From the NCBI GenBank assembly GCA_030426295.1, contig JAUHYY010000001.1:1-46060 (forward strand): DNA of 46,060 nt, given 5' to 3'. The position numbers and the translations under genes were made by a program. Below are positions 39,254-46,060 of the stretch, in pieces. How positions within the stretch are numbered: the first letter of the stretch is position 1; every line of letters starts with the position of its first letter. The notes under the pieces were generated by a model that saw only the letters and a list, made by a program, of their open reading frames with translations, had not been told where the DNA came from and made no database searches. This stretch comes from a bacterium (lineage in GTDB: Bacteria > Patescibacteriota > Gracilibacteria > UBA1369 > GCA-2718715).

Positions 39254-40033
39254 ATGCCAAAAAAATGCTGCGTTATAGGTCATCCTGTAGAGCATTCGTT
39301 GTCTCCGGCTATGCATAATGCTGCATATCGTGAGCTTGGTTTGGATTTTAAGTATGATGCTGTTGATGTTGCTCCAGCAGGGCTTGCTGATTTCATGAGG
39401 TTATTAAGAGCTGGTGAGTATTTGGGTGTGAGTGTCACTGTTCCGCATAAGCAGTCGGTTTTGGATTTTGCGAATGTTGTTAGCCCCCATGTGAAAGCGA
39501 TTGGAGCTGCAAATACTTTGTTTTGCGATGATGGGAAAATCGTAGCTGAGAATACTGATTGGTTTGGTGTGCATTGTGCGCTTGATGAAGTTATGGATTT
39601 GAAAGAAAAAAGGATCTTGGTTTACGGCGCAGGTGGTGCAGCAAGAGCTTGTTTGTATGCTCTGCGTAATGCTAAGGCAGAGCTGTTTATTACGAATAGA
39701 ACTATTTCTAAAGGGATGGCTTTGGCCAATGAGTTTGGGGCTCAATTTTGTGAAGTTTCTGAAATCCCTCAGGTTGATGTACTTGTGAATGCTACATCAG
39801 TTGGAATTGGTGGTGATGATAGGTTGCTTGTATGCCCAGATTGGCTCAAGTGTACCGAATATGTTTTTGATATGGTTTATACCGGAACAGTTCTTGAACA
39901 AGTTGCTAAAGATAACGGATGTAAAATTATCTCTGGTAAAAAGATGCTTCTTTATCAAGGAGCAAAGCAGTTTGAGTTGTTTACTCATCAAAGAGCGCCG
40001 CTTGAGGTTATGGCGCAGTCTGTTGGGTTATGA
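39254..40033 (+). CDS. aroE: Shikimate dehydrogenase
   Basis: The 259-residue NADPH enzyme reduces 3-dehydroshikimate. Motifs are VIGHPVEHSLSPAMHNAAYR (shikimate binding), VSVTVPHKQSVLDF with the catalytic Lys, GAANTLF, AENTDWFG with the catalytic Asp, and GAGGAARACLYAL for NADP(H). It ends in TGA followed immediately by TAA. Its location beside chorismate mutase and prephenate dehydratase suggests that the shikimate route to phenylalanine is at least partly present. Confidence 0.96.
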   Translation: MPKKCCVIGHPVEHSLSPAMHNAAYRELGLDFKYDAVDVAPAGLADFMRLLRAGEYLGVSVTVPHKQSVLDFANVVSPHVKAIGAANTLFCDDGKIVAENTDWFGVHCALDEVMDLKEKRILVYGAGGAARACLYALRNAKAELFITNRTISKGMALANEFGAQFCEVSEIPQVDVLVNATSVGIGGDDRLLVCPDWLKCTEYVFDMVYTGTVLEQVAKDNGCKIISGKKMLLYQGAKQFELFTHQRAPLEVMAQSVGL

Positions 40034-40064
40034 TAATTTAAGTCTGTTATTAATATAGAATTTT

Positions 40065-40607
40065 ATGAGGATTTATACACGTACAGGTGATGAAGGAATG
40101 AGCTCTCTTTTTGATGGGGGAAGATATAAAAAATCACATTTAAGATTTGAAGTTTATGGCGAACTAGATTTGCTTAATGTAATGGTTGGTGATGCAAGAT
40201 CTTACTTAGAAGGTAAGCCAACAGAGCCGTTTTTAGAAGAGATTCAGAGACTAATTTTTTCTTTAAGTTCAGTTTTAGCAACTGAGGATTCTGCAAAATT
40301 GCCAGATCGTATAAAAGAGATTGATTGGGCAGAGTATACTAGAAGACTTGAGTGTAATATGGATGCTTATGACGAAAAAATGCCTGAGTTAAAGTCATTT
40401 ATTTTGCCAGGTGGAGTTCGTGGAGCAACAATTTTACATTATTGCAGAGTGCAAACTCGGAAGTGTGAAAGGTTATTGGTTAAGCTGAGCGAAGAGGTAG
40501 AGATTGATGCTGAAATTTTGAAGTTTATAAATAGGCTGTCAGATTTCTTTTTTATGGCAGCAAGATTTGCGAATTTCGTTAATGGTAAGGAAGAGTTGGG
40601 GTGGTAG
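40065..40607 (+). CDS. ATP:cob(I)alamin adenosyltransferase (PduO type)
   Basis: The 180-residue protein matches the PduO/MMAB family, which makes adenosylcobalamin from ATP. MRIYTRTGDEGMSSLFDGGR is the ATP-binding start, followed by RFEVYGELDLLNVMVGDARS, where the common D-E-L-N has Leu for Glu. FILPGGVRGATILHYCRVQTR and KCERLLVKL form the second conserved block. It starts 31 bp after aroE. No B12 transport or B12-dependent enzyme lies in the window, so its cofactor source and client are unknown. Confidence 0.92.
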   Translation: MRIYTRTGDEGMSSLFDGGRYKKSHLRFEVYGELDLLNVMVGDARSYLEGKPTEPFLEEIQRLIFSLSSVLATEDSAKLPDRIKEIDWAEYTRRLECNMDAYDEKMPELKSFILPGGVRGATILHYCRVQTRKCERLLVKLSEEVEIDAEILKFINRLSDFFFMAARFANFVNGKEELGW

Positions 40608-40635
40608 TTGACATGTTGAGTGAGTTTGGTAGGTT
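40608..40635 (+). promoter_or_regulatory. Promoter of the gene at 40663
   Basis: TTGACA (40608-40613) directly after the adenosyltransferase stop, 16 bp, TAGGTT (40630-40635). The -10 is weak. Confidence 0.45.
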
Positions 40636-40662
40636 TTAGTACAAAAAATTTAAGTTTTTGTT

Positions 40663-41025
40663 ATGGGAGTAGCCTGTAGAGTAGAAGATTTTCACGATAT
40701 TTTAACTATTTGTGGTACTGATTTAGATCCAAGGTTGTTTCCTGAAAGAGAAGTTATTGGAACTTTGACTTTAGGCAGAGTTTATACAGGGTCATCGATA
40801 AGACAGATTGTAGGATTTTTATATGAAGGGGTTGATAATCCTGCTCGAATTCCAGGTGAAGATAGAGTTCCAGTAGGTGGTGGGTTTGAGACTTTTTATA
40901 TGAGGGAAGATGGTGTAGATCAGCGAGTATCTACAGTTAGACGTTTCTTTGCTCCAGAGGTTGATGAAAAAAGTCCTGAGTTCATTCAAGCCTTAAATAC
41001 ATTCCTAGAGAGTCTAAATTCTTAA
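40663..41025 (+). CDS. Small protein of unknown function
   Basis: A 120-residue soluble protein that I cannot assign. Distinctive features are VIGTLTLGRVYTGSSIRQIV and ARIPGEDRVPVGGGFETFYM, and a helical C-terminus. It likely has its own promoter, and its end overlaps the convergent fur gene by 4 bp. Confidence 0.6.
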   Translation: MGVACRVEDFHDILTICGTDLDPRLFPEREVIGTLTLGRVYTGSSIRQIVGFLYEGVDNPARIPGEDRVPVGGGFETFYMREDGVDQRVSTVRRFFAPEVDEKSPEFIQALNTFLESLNS

Positions 41026-41390
41026 CAACACTCCCCGTAGATGGTTGTTGAGATTTTGTTTATTTTGACTTGGTTTTTGTTTTCGATGCAGGTTACGCAG
41101 AGTTTAAAGTCGGGTTCTGTTACGTGGGTGATTTTTCCACATTTTGTGCAGACTAGGTGATGGTGTGGCCCGATGTATGGTTCGTAGTAGGTTTTTCCGT
41201 TATCTAGTTGGGTTTTTTGGATTTGTTTGTCTTCTTCTAAGAGTTGTAGGTTTCTGTAGATAGTTGCGATTCCAATAGAAGGCGATTGCTTTTTGGCAGC
41301 TGCAAAAATGTCGTCAGTTGTTAGATGTTTTTCTGCATCTTTGATGACTTTTAAAATTGTTTCTCGTTGTTTGCTGAAATTTCTATTCAT
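41022..41390 (-). CDS. fur: Fur-family transcriptional regulator
   Basis: The 122-residue protein has the Fur winged helix (SIGIATIYRNLQLLEED, DNA-recognition helix near 39-52), the metal-binding YYEPYIGPHHHLVC region, and the CTKC zinc motif (Cys81, Cys84). A second CVTC follows at 98-101 and the protein ends ECC, so the C-terminal zinc pair is slightly rearranged. It is somewhat shorter than typical Fur (about 140-150). Family members repress with Fe, Zn or peroxide sensing. Divergence from the suf operon, with a Fur-box-like site over the suf promoter, favours iron or iron-sulfur control. Confidence 0.92.
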   Translation of the reverse strand: MNRNFSKQRETILKVIKDAEKHLTTDDIFAAAKKQSPSIGIATIYRNLQLLEEDKQIQKTQLDNGKTYYEPYIGPHHHLVCTKCGKITHVTEPDFKLCVTCIENKNQVKINKISTTIYGECC

Positions 41391-41412
41391 AGCTACTTAA
41401 TAGATAGGTCTT

Positions 41413-41441
41413 AGTATAGGTTTTGTTTTAAATAAAGGCAA
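41413..41441 (-). promoter_or_regulatory. Promoter of fur
   Basis: On the minus strand TTGCCT (41441-41436), 17 bp, TATACT (41418-41413), 22 bp before the ATG at 41390. Confidence 0.6.
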
Positions 41442-41454
41442 TATCTGTTAAATT

Positions 41455-41473
41455 AATATTGATTATCAGTTTC
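41455..41473 (+). promoter_or_regulatory. Fur-box-like operator overlapping the suf -35
   Basis: AATATTGATTATCAGTTTC matches 14 of 19 positions of the classical Fur box, including a TGATTATCA core with 4-1-4 symmetry. The -35 of the suf promoter (TTGATT 41459-41464) lies inside it. Confidence 0.6.
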
Positions 41474-41486
41474 GAAAATGTATACT
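41459..41486 (+). promoter_or_regulatory. Promoter of the suf operon
   Basis: TTGATT (41459-41464), 16 bp, TATACT (41481-41486), 26 bp before the sufC ATG. Confidence 0.65.
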
Positions 41487-41512
41487 CTTAGTCCTTATAA
41501 ATTTATTTGAAT

Positions 41513-42274
41513 ATGATTAAAACTCTAGAAATTACAAATCTTCATGCGAGTGTTGATGGTGAACCTATTTTGAAAGGTGTGAATCTAAAAGTTAGTGCTG
41601 GTGAAATCCATTGTATTATGGGGCCGAATGGTTCTGGTAAATCGACTTTGGTTAATACTATTATGGGTCACCCGGCTTACGAAGTAACTGAAGGAGAAAT
41701 CCTTTTAAATGGGGAGAATGTATTAGAAATGGAACCATTTGAAAGAGCTCAGGCTGGGATCTTCTTAGCTTTTCAGTATCCGAAAGAGATTGCTGGAGTT
41801 TCAATGCTAAACTTTTTGACTGCAGCTTATAATGCGCATTTGCTTGCTAAAGATCCTGAGGCTAAGCCAATGAAAGCGTTTAGATTCAAGAGAGAGATTA
41901 AAGCTCAAATGGAAGAACTAAAGATTGATCCTGCGTTTTTAGATCGATTTTTGAATCAAGGTTTTTCTGGAGGTGAGAAGAAAAAAGCTGAAATCCTACA
42001 ATTAAAGTTACTTCAGCCAACGTTTGCTTTGCTTGATGAGACTGATTCTGGTCTTGATGTTGATGCCTTAAAGATTGTTGCTGAAGGTATAAATTCTATG
42101 AAAGGTGATGATTTCGGAGTTTTATTGGTAACTCATTACCAAAGAATTTTAGATTACGTTGAACCGCATTTTGTACATGTGATGATTGATGGGAAAATTG
42201 TAAAAAGTGCGAGTGGTGATTATGCAAAAGAACTAGAATCTACAGGGTACGAACAGTTAATAGTTAATGGCTAA
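41513..42274 (+). CDS. sufC: Fe-S cluster assembly ATPase SufC
   Basis: ATG 41513 gives 253 residues; a TTG two codons upstream is an unlikely start. SufC is the ABC-type ATPase of the SufBCD scaffold. Walker A is GPNGSGKST at 37-45, the signature is SGGEKKKAEILQL, and Walker B is FALLDETDSGLD, all as in SufC rather than transport ABC proteins. It opens the order sufC-B-D-S-U. Its last codons and stop are inside a heptad repeat array. Confidence 0.97.
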   Translation: MIKTLEITNLHASVDGEPILKGVNLKVSAGEIHCIMGPNGSGKSTLVNTIMGHPAYEVTEGEILLNGENVLEMEPFERAQAGIFLAFQYPKEIAGVSMLNFLTAAYNAHLLAKDPEAKPMKAFRFKREIKAQMEELKIDPAFLDRFLNQGFSGGEKKKAEILQLKLLQPTFALLDETDSGLDVDALKIVAEGINSMKGDDFGVLLVTHYQRILDYVEPHFVHVMIDGKIVKSASGDYAKELESTGYEQLIVNG

Positions 42275-42282
42275 TAGCTAAT
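42255..42282. repeat. 7-bp tandem repeat at the sufC 3' end
   Basis: AGTTAAT, AGTTAAT, GGCTAAT, AGCTAAT: two exact and two near-exact heptads covering the end of sufC and ending 4 bp before sufB. Confidence 0.8.
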
Positions 42283-42285
42283 ATT

Positions 42286-43701
42286 ATGAGTGAAGTAAAA
42301 GACAATCCGATATTCGCTGGGCTTGATAGATCTACTTTTGAGCATAGAAATGATGCTAGCTACCAAGCTAAATTTGCACGAGGTCTTAATGAAGAAGTTG
42401 TAAGAAAGATTTCTGCTGAGAAGGGGGAACCAGAATGGATGCTTGAGTTTAGGCTAAAATCACTAAAGACTTTCTTTGAGATGGATATGCCTAAATGGGG
42501 TCCTGATCTTTCTGCACTGAATTTAGAAGATATTACCTATTATGCTAAAGCTGATGCTGAGGCAAATGCACGAAGTTGGGATGATGTTCCACAAGATATT
42601 AAAGATACTTTTGAGAAGCTTGGGATTCCTGAAGCTGAAAGAAAAGTTTTAGCTGGAGTTGGAGCACAATATGAATCTGAAGTTGTTTATCATTCTTTGA
42701 AAGAAGAGTGGGAAAAACAAGGAGTGATCTTTGTGGATTGTGATGTTGCACTTAAAGAACACGAAGAATTGTTTAAGGAATATTTCATGAAGTGTGTTCC
42801 TTACAATGACCATAAGTTTGCTGCACTGCATGGTGCTGTATGGAGTGGTGGAACTTTCCTATATGTTCCTAAAGGAGTGAAACTTGATAAGCCTCTACAA
42901 GCTTACTTTAGAATGAATGCTCCTGGCCAAGGTCAGTTTGAACATACTTTGATTATTGTAGAAGACGAAGCTCAAGCTCATTATATTGAGGGATGTAGTG
43001 CTCCTAAATATGGATCAAATGCGTTACATGCTGGGTGTGTAGAAGTATATGTTGGTAAAGGTGCAAGAATGAGATATTCATCTGTAGAAAACTGGAGTCA
43101 AGATACATATAACCTAAATACAAAGAGAGCCATTGTTGATAATGATGGTGTGATGGAATGGATTGGTGGAAACCTTGGGTCTGGAGTGACTATGCTTTAC
43201 CCATGTTCTATTTTGAAAGGAGCTGGTGCTCATGCAGATCATCTTGGGATAGCATTTGCTAATACTGGTCAGATTCAAGATACTGGGGCGAAGGTTATAC
43301 ATGCTGCTCCGCATACCTCTTGTAACGTAGTAATGAAGTCGCTATCGAAAGGTGGTGGAACATCTGTTTATAGAGGATTGCTTCAGGTTATGCCTCATGC
43401 ACATGATGTGACTGCTCAAATTGAATGTGACGCTTTGATATTAGATGATTATTCTCGATCAGACACAATTCCAGACATGAAGATCATGAATAATGATGTG
43501 ACTATTGCTCATGAGGCTACGGCTGGAAAGCTTAACGAAGAGGATATCTTCTATTTGACTAGTCGAGGTATTGAAGAAGAAGAAGCTAAAGCAATGATTG
43601 TAAATGGGTTTATTGAGCCGATTGTTAAAGAGCTTCCTCTTGAATATGCAGTTGAGCTAAATAGATTAATAGAACTTGAAATGGAAGGTTCAGTTGGATA
43701 A
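42286..43701 (+). CDS. sufB: Fe-S cluster assembly protein SufB
   Basis: The 471-residue scaffold protein assembles Fe-S clusters with SufC and SufD. The SufB hallmarks are present: YESEVVYHSLKEEWEKQGV, SGGTFLYVPKGVKLDKPLQA, EGCSAPKYGSNALHAGCVEV and the region DTGAKVIHAAPHTSCNVVMK with the conserved cysteine, then SRSDTIPDMKI and the C-terminal EATAGKLNEEDIFYLTSRGI. It starts 11 bp after sufC and precedes sufD by 8 bp. Confidence 0.97.
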   Translation: MSEVKDNPIFAGLDRSTFEHRNDASYQAKFARGLNEEVVRKISAEKGEPEWMLEFRLKSLKTFFEMDMPKWGPDLSALNLEDITYYAKADAEANARSWDDVPQDIKDTFEKLGIPEAERKVLAGVGAQYESEVVYHSLKEEWEKQGVIFVDCDVALKEHEELFKEYFMKCVPYNDHKFAALHGAVWSGGTFLYVPKGVKLDKPLQAYFRMNAPGQGQFEHTLIIVEDEAQAHYIEGCSAPKYGSNALHAGCVEVYVGKGARMRYSSVENWSQDTYNLNTKRAIVDNDGVMEWIGGNLGSGVTMLYPCSILKGAGAHADHLGIAFANTGQIQDTGAKVIHAAPHTSCNVVMKSLSKGGGTSVYRGLLQVMPHAHDVTAQIECDALILDDYSRSDTIPDMKIMNNDVTIAHEATAGKLNEEDIFYLTSRGIEEEEAKAMIVNGFIEPIVKELPLEYAVELNRLIELEMEGSVG

Positions 43702-43709
43702 TTAAAACT

Positions 43710-44795
43710 ATGGAAAATAAAATTTTAACAGATAGTGTGATTGAAAAAATGTCGCGGGAAGCGAAGGGAATCCTTTCGTCATCAAATCCGCCAAAGTTTA
43801 GAAGGTTTGCAGAGAGTTTCTTCGAGCCAAGTTGGATTGATGGGCTCCCTAATTTTACTGAAACTTTTGATGAACAAATCCAAGGAGTAAATATTTGTGA
43901 TATTCATACAGCTAAGACTAAGTATCCAGATGCTCTTGATAAATGTTTTGGTCAGATTGTTCCTTTGAATTTTGATAAGGCTTCTGTTTTACATTATGCC
44001 CACATTACTTCTGGAATTTTAGTTTATGTTCCTGATAATGCAGTGATTGAAGAGCCCGTAATGCTTGCTCAAATGTATGCTCCGCATATGCTTATTTATG
44101 TAGGTAAGAATGCAGAAGTAACATTTGTTGATGATAACAGTGAAGTTCTTTCTGCTATTGAAATTGAAGTTATGGAAAACGCCAAAGTGAATTTTGTTTG
44201 TGCAGATTTTGTTAATGATGTGAATATTGCTACTAGAAGAGCAATTGTTGAAAGACAAGCGGTAATTAATTGGTATATTGCTTCATTTAATTCGATTGGA
44301 TCATATACAACAGTACAATCTCACGTTGTAGGTGAAGGTGGAGAAAGTAATATCAATTGGGTGTTTTATGGTAAAGGTTATGAGAAGTTTGATATTTTTG
44401 CTGGTAATATTTTTGATGCACCAAACTGTAAAGGTGAAATATTAGTTAAAGGTGTTGTATCTGAAAACTCGAAGGCATCTGTTGTTGGTGAAATTGATAT
44501 TACTCTAAAAGGCGGAGGAACAGATTCATATTTGAAAGAAGACTTATTAATGCTTGATAAAACAGCTAAGGTTGATGCGATTCCTTCTCTTGAGATTAAG
44601 ACTAATGATGTTAAGGCTGGGCATGGTGTTGCAGTCGAAAAGTTAACTGATGATAAATTATTCTATTTAATGGCTCGTGGGATTTCTCGAGATGAAGCGA
44701 AAAAGCTTATGCTCGAAGGTTTCTTAAAATCTTTGTATGCAGATTTCCCAAGTGAGAGTTTGGTTGATAATATATCTAAGCAATTAAGCTTATAA
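43710..44795 (+). CDS. sufD: Fe-S cluster assembly protein SufD
   Basis: The 361-residue SufB paralogue partners SufB and SufC. The beta-helix core (GILVYVPDNAVIEEPVMLAQ, INWYIASFNSIGSY) and the family C-terminus (LLMLDKTAKVDAIPSLEI, DVKAGHGVAVEKLTDDKLFY, LMARGISRDEAKKLMLEGF) are conserved. The DVKAGHG block with its conserved His marks SufD. It lies between sufB and sufS in a tight operon; sufS starts one base after its stop. Confidence 0.96.
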   Translation: MENKILTDSVIEKMSREAKGILSSSNPPKFRRFAESFFEPSWIDGLPNFTETFDEQIQGVNICDIHTAKTKYPDALDKCFGQIVPLNFDKASVLHYAHITSGILVYVPDNAVIEEPVMLAQMYAPHMLIYVGKNAEVTFVDDNSEVLSAIEIEVMENAKVNFVCADFVNDVNIATRRAIVERQAVINWYIASFNSIGSYTTVQSHVVGEGGESNINWVFYGKGYEKFDIFAGNIFDAPNCKGEILVKGVVSENSKASVVGEIDITLKGGGTDSYLKEDLLMLDKTAKVDAIPSLEIKTNDVKAGHGVAVEKLTDDKLFYLMARGISRDEAKKLMLEGFLKSLYADFPSESLVDNISKQLSL

Positions 44796-44796
44796 C

Positions 44797-45975
44797 ATGA
44801 GTTATAAAAAGGATTTTCCGATATTTGAAAAGCATCCTGATTTGGTTTATTTAGATACTGGTGCAAGTGCTCAAAAGCCTAAGGTTGTGATTGATGCTGT
44901 GAGTGATTTTTATGCTTCAGATTACGCTAATATCCATCGTGGACTGTATGAGTTGAGTGAGAAGTCTACAGCTCTCTATGGTCAATCTCGTGAAGCTGTG
45001 GGTAGGTTTATTGGCGCTAGTAGTGACAAAATTATTTTTACTCGTGGAGCTACTGAGTCTATTAATTTGCTTCGGTATGTAATGGCAGGTGAGTTTGAAG
45101 AAGGTGATACGATTTTGGTTACTGTTATGGAGCATCATAGTAATTTTGTTCCTTGGTTTGATTTGGCAAAAGAGAAAGGGTTGAATCTTAAGGTTGTTGA
45201 ACTTCATGATGGAAGTTTAGGAGGGGATGATATTGTTGATGCGATGGATGAATCGGTAAAACTTGTATGTTCTGTGCATGTGTCGAATTCAACAGGGATT
45301 GAGATTGATGTTGAGAAAGTTTGTAGTATAGCTCATGAATTTGGGGCTAAGGTATTGGTTGATGCTTCGCAAAGTGTTGTACATAAGAAAGTTGATGTTG
45401 AGAGTATTGGTTGTGACTTTTTAGTTTTCTCAGGTCATAAGCTTTATGGTCCAACGGGGATTGGAGTTTTGTATGCTCAAGATATGAATGGTTTACCTCC
45501 GTTTCATTTTGGGGGTGATATGATTAAGTTTGTTGAAAAAGATAATGTTGAGTATTTAGATGGTCCTCAAAGATATGAAGCTGGAACACCGAATATAGCT
45601 GGTGCAGTAGGGCTAAAGGCTGCAATTGAGTATTTAGAAGGGATTGGTATGGAAGAAGTTGAAAGGCGTGATGGTGAGCTTATTGAGTATGCAGAATCAC
45701 AGCTTCAAGAGCTTGGGTTTGTTGATTTGGTTGGTAAAGGACTTCGAAAGTCTGCAGTTAGTTTTGTGGTTCAGGGTGTGCATCCGCATGATGTCGCTCA
45801 GATTTTGTCTGACAATAATATTGCTGTTCGTGCTGGGCATCATTGTACTCAGCCTTTAAATAAGGCGTTGGGTCATACTGCGACAGTAAGATTCAGTTTT
45901 GGAATTTATAATGAAAAGGCAGATATTGATAAGGCTGTTGAAGTGTTAAAAGAAGTTAAAAAGTTATTTTCATAA
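44797..45975 (+). CDS. sufS: Cysteine desulfurase SufS
   Basis: The 392-residue PLP enzyme takes sulfur from cysteine for Fe-S assembly. LDTGASAQKPKVVIDAV and NIHRGLYELSEKST are class II desulfurase starts, the PLP lysine is Lys215 in SGHKLYGPTGIGVLY, and the persulfide cysteine is Cys350 in RAGHHCTQPLN. It follows sufD by one base and is followed directly by sufU, which acts as its zinc-dependent sulfur acceptor in related systems. Confidence 0.97.
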   Translation: MSYKKDFPIFEKHPDLVYLDTGASAQKPKVVIDAVSDFYASDYANIHRGLYELSEKSTALYGQSREAVGRFIGASSDKIIFTRGATESINLLRYVMAGEFEEGDTILVTVMEHHSNFVPWFDLAKEKGLNLKVVELHDGSLGGDDIVDAMDESVKLVCSVHVSNSTGIEIDVEKVCSIAHEFGAKVLVDASQSVVHKKVDVESIGCDFLVFSGHKLYGPTGIGVLYAQDMNGLPPFHFGGDMIKFVEKDNVEYLDGPQRYEAGTPNIAGAVGLKAAIEYLEGIGMEEVERRDGELIEYAESQLQELGFVDLVGKGLRKSAVSFVVQGVHPHDVAQILSDNNIAVRAGHHCTQPLNKALGHTATVRFSFGIYNEKADIDKAVEVLKEVKKLFS

Positions 45976-46060
45976 ATGAGTAATATTTACATGCAAAACA
46001 TATTGGATCACTACCATGACCCTGAAAACTATGGGGCGATGAGTGATGCTACGCATCAGC
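45976..46060 (+). CDS. sufU: SufU/IscU-like protein, cut by the window end
   Basis: ATG 45976 lies directly after the sufS stop. The first 28 residues (NIYMQNILDHYHDPENYG, then AMSDATHQ) match the conserved start of SufU/IscU proteins, with the ILDHYxxPxNxG motif. The cysteine ligands lie outside the window. After sufS, SufU is the likely name, as a sulfur acceptor in sufCBDSU operons. Confidence 0.88.
   Translation, partial: MSNIYMQNILDHYHDPENYGAMSDATHQ

Overview
The window is AT-rich, gene-dense bacterial DNA with about 45 genes, mostly 0-100 bp apart on both strands. Gene content suggests a reduced-genome bacterium of the Candidate Phyla Radiation (Patescibacteria), possibly Peregrinibacteria-like; this is inference, because no rRNA is present. 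It rests on a two-helix Mbov_0395-type pilin-like protein, a TrmB-type regulator, a free-standing Pol I-type 5'-3' exonuclease, a FemAB ligase, a DipZ fusion, and many small unrecognised proteins. Release factor 2 is encoded and TGA ends several genes, so the genome uses the standard code and not the UGA=Gly code of Gracilibacteria/Absconditabacteria. Most starts lack a Shine-Dalgarno sequence, and the best promoters (TTGACA, 16-17 bp, TATAAT-like) lie only about 20-50 bp upstream of the start codon.

Layout. 1-3203: 3' part of a large unknown protein and a polysaccharide flippase. 3270-6470: prfB, def, an ECF sigma factor and a FemAB ligase. 6546-9103: ftsZ and ftsA, with ftsA interrupted by an in-frame TGA at a conserved glycine position. 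9104-9412: noncoding gap. 9413-12560: 5'-3' exonuclease divergent from a large helical-repeat protein with a possible clan-CD (caspase-like) Cys/His pair. 12686-16436: small proteins, a pilin-like protein, khpA, rpsP with a long Ala/Glu/Pro repeat tail, a DUF721 protein and a glycosyltransferase. 16489-20585: tRNA-Asp and a copper operon (csoR, an HMA-SafE-cupredoxin fusion, copA) with a palindromic operator. 20593-25985: MATE exporter, TrmB-like regulator with its own palindrome, Cys-rich protein plus zinc ribbon, dipZ. 26036-30740: unknown gene, rpiA-zwf-pgl, a DUF4258/DUF2283 toxin-antitoxin-like pair, a LOG-family gene. 30878-38104: topA, membrane proteins, murJ, a C39-like membrane-anchored protein and two anchored acidic proteins. 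38094-41025: chorismate mutase, prephenate dehydratase, shikimate dehydrogenase, a cobalamin adenosyltransferase and an unknown gene. 41022-46060: fur divergent from sufC-sufB-sufD-sufS-sufU (last gene cut by the window), with a Fur-box-like site over the suf -35.

Together the genes cover cell division and envelope building (FtsA/Z, MurJ, FemAB, flippase, glycosyltransferase), translation (RF2, Def, S16, KhpA), redox and metal handling (Cop, DipZ, Fur, Suf), the NADPH-producing entry of the pentose phosphate pathway, and late aromatic amino-acid synthesis. The most unusual observations are the UGA inside ftsA, the protease-like protein at 10383-12560, the Cys-rich/zinc-ribbon pair, and 7-bp tandem repeats scattered at gene ends.
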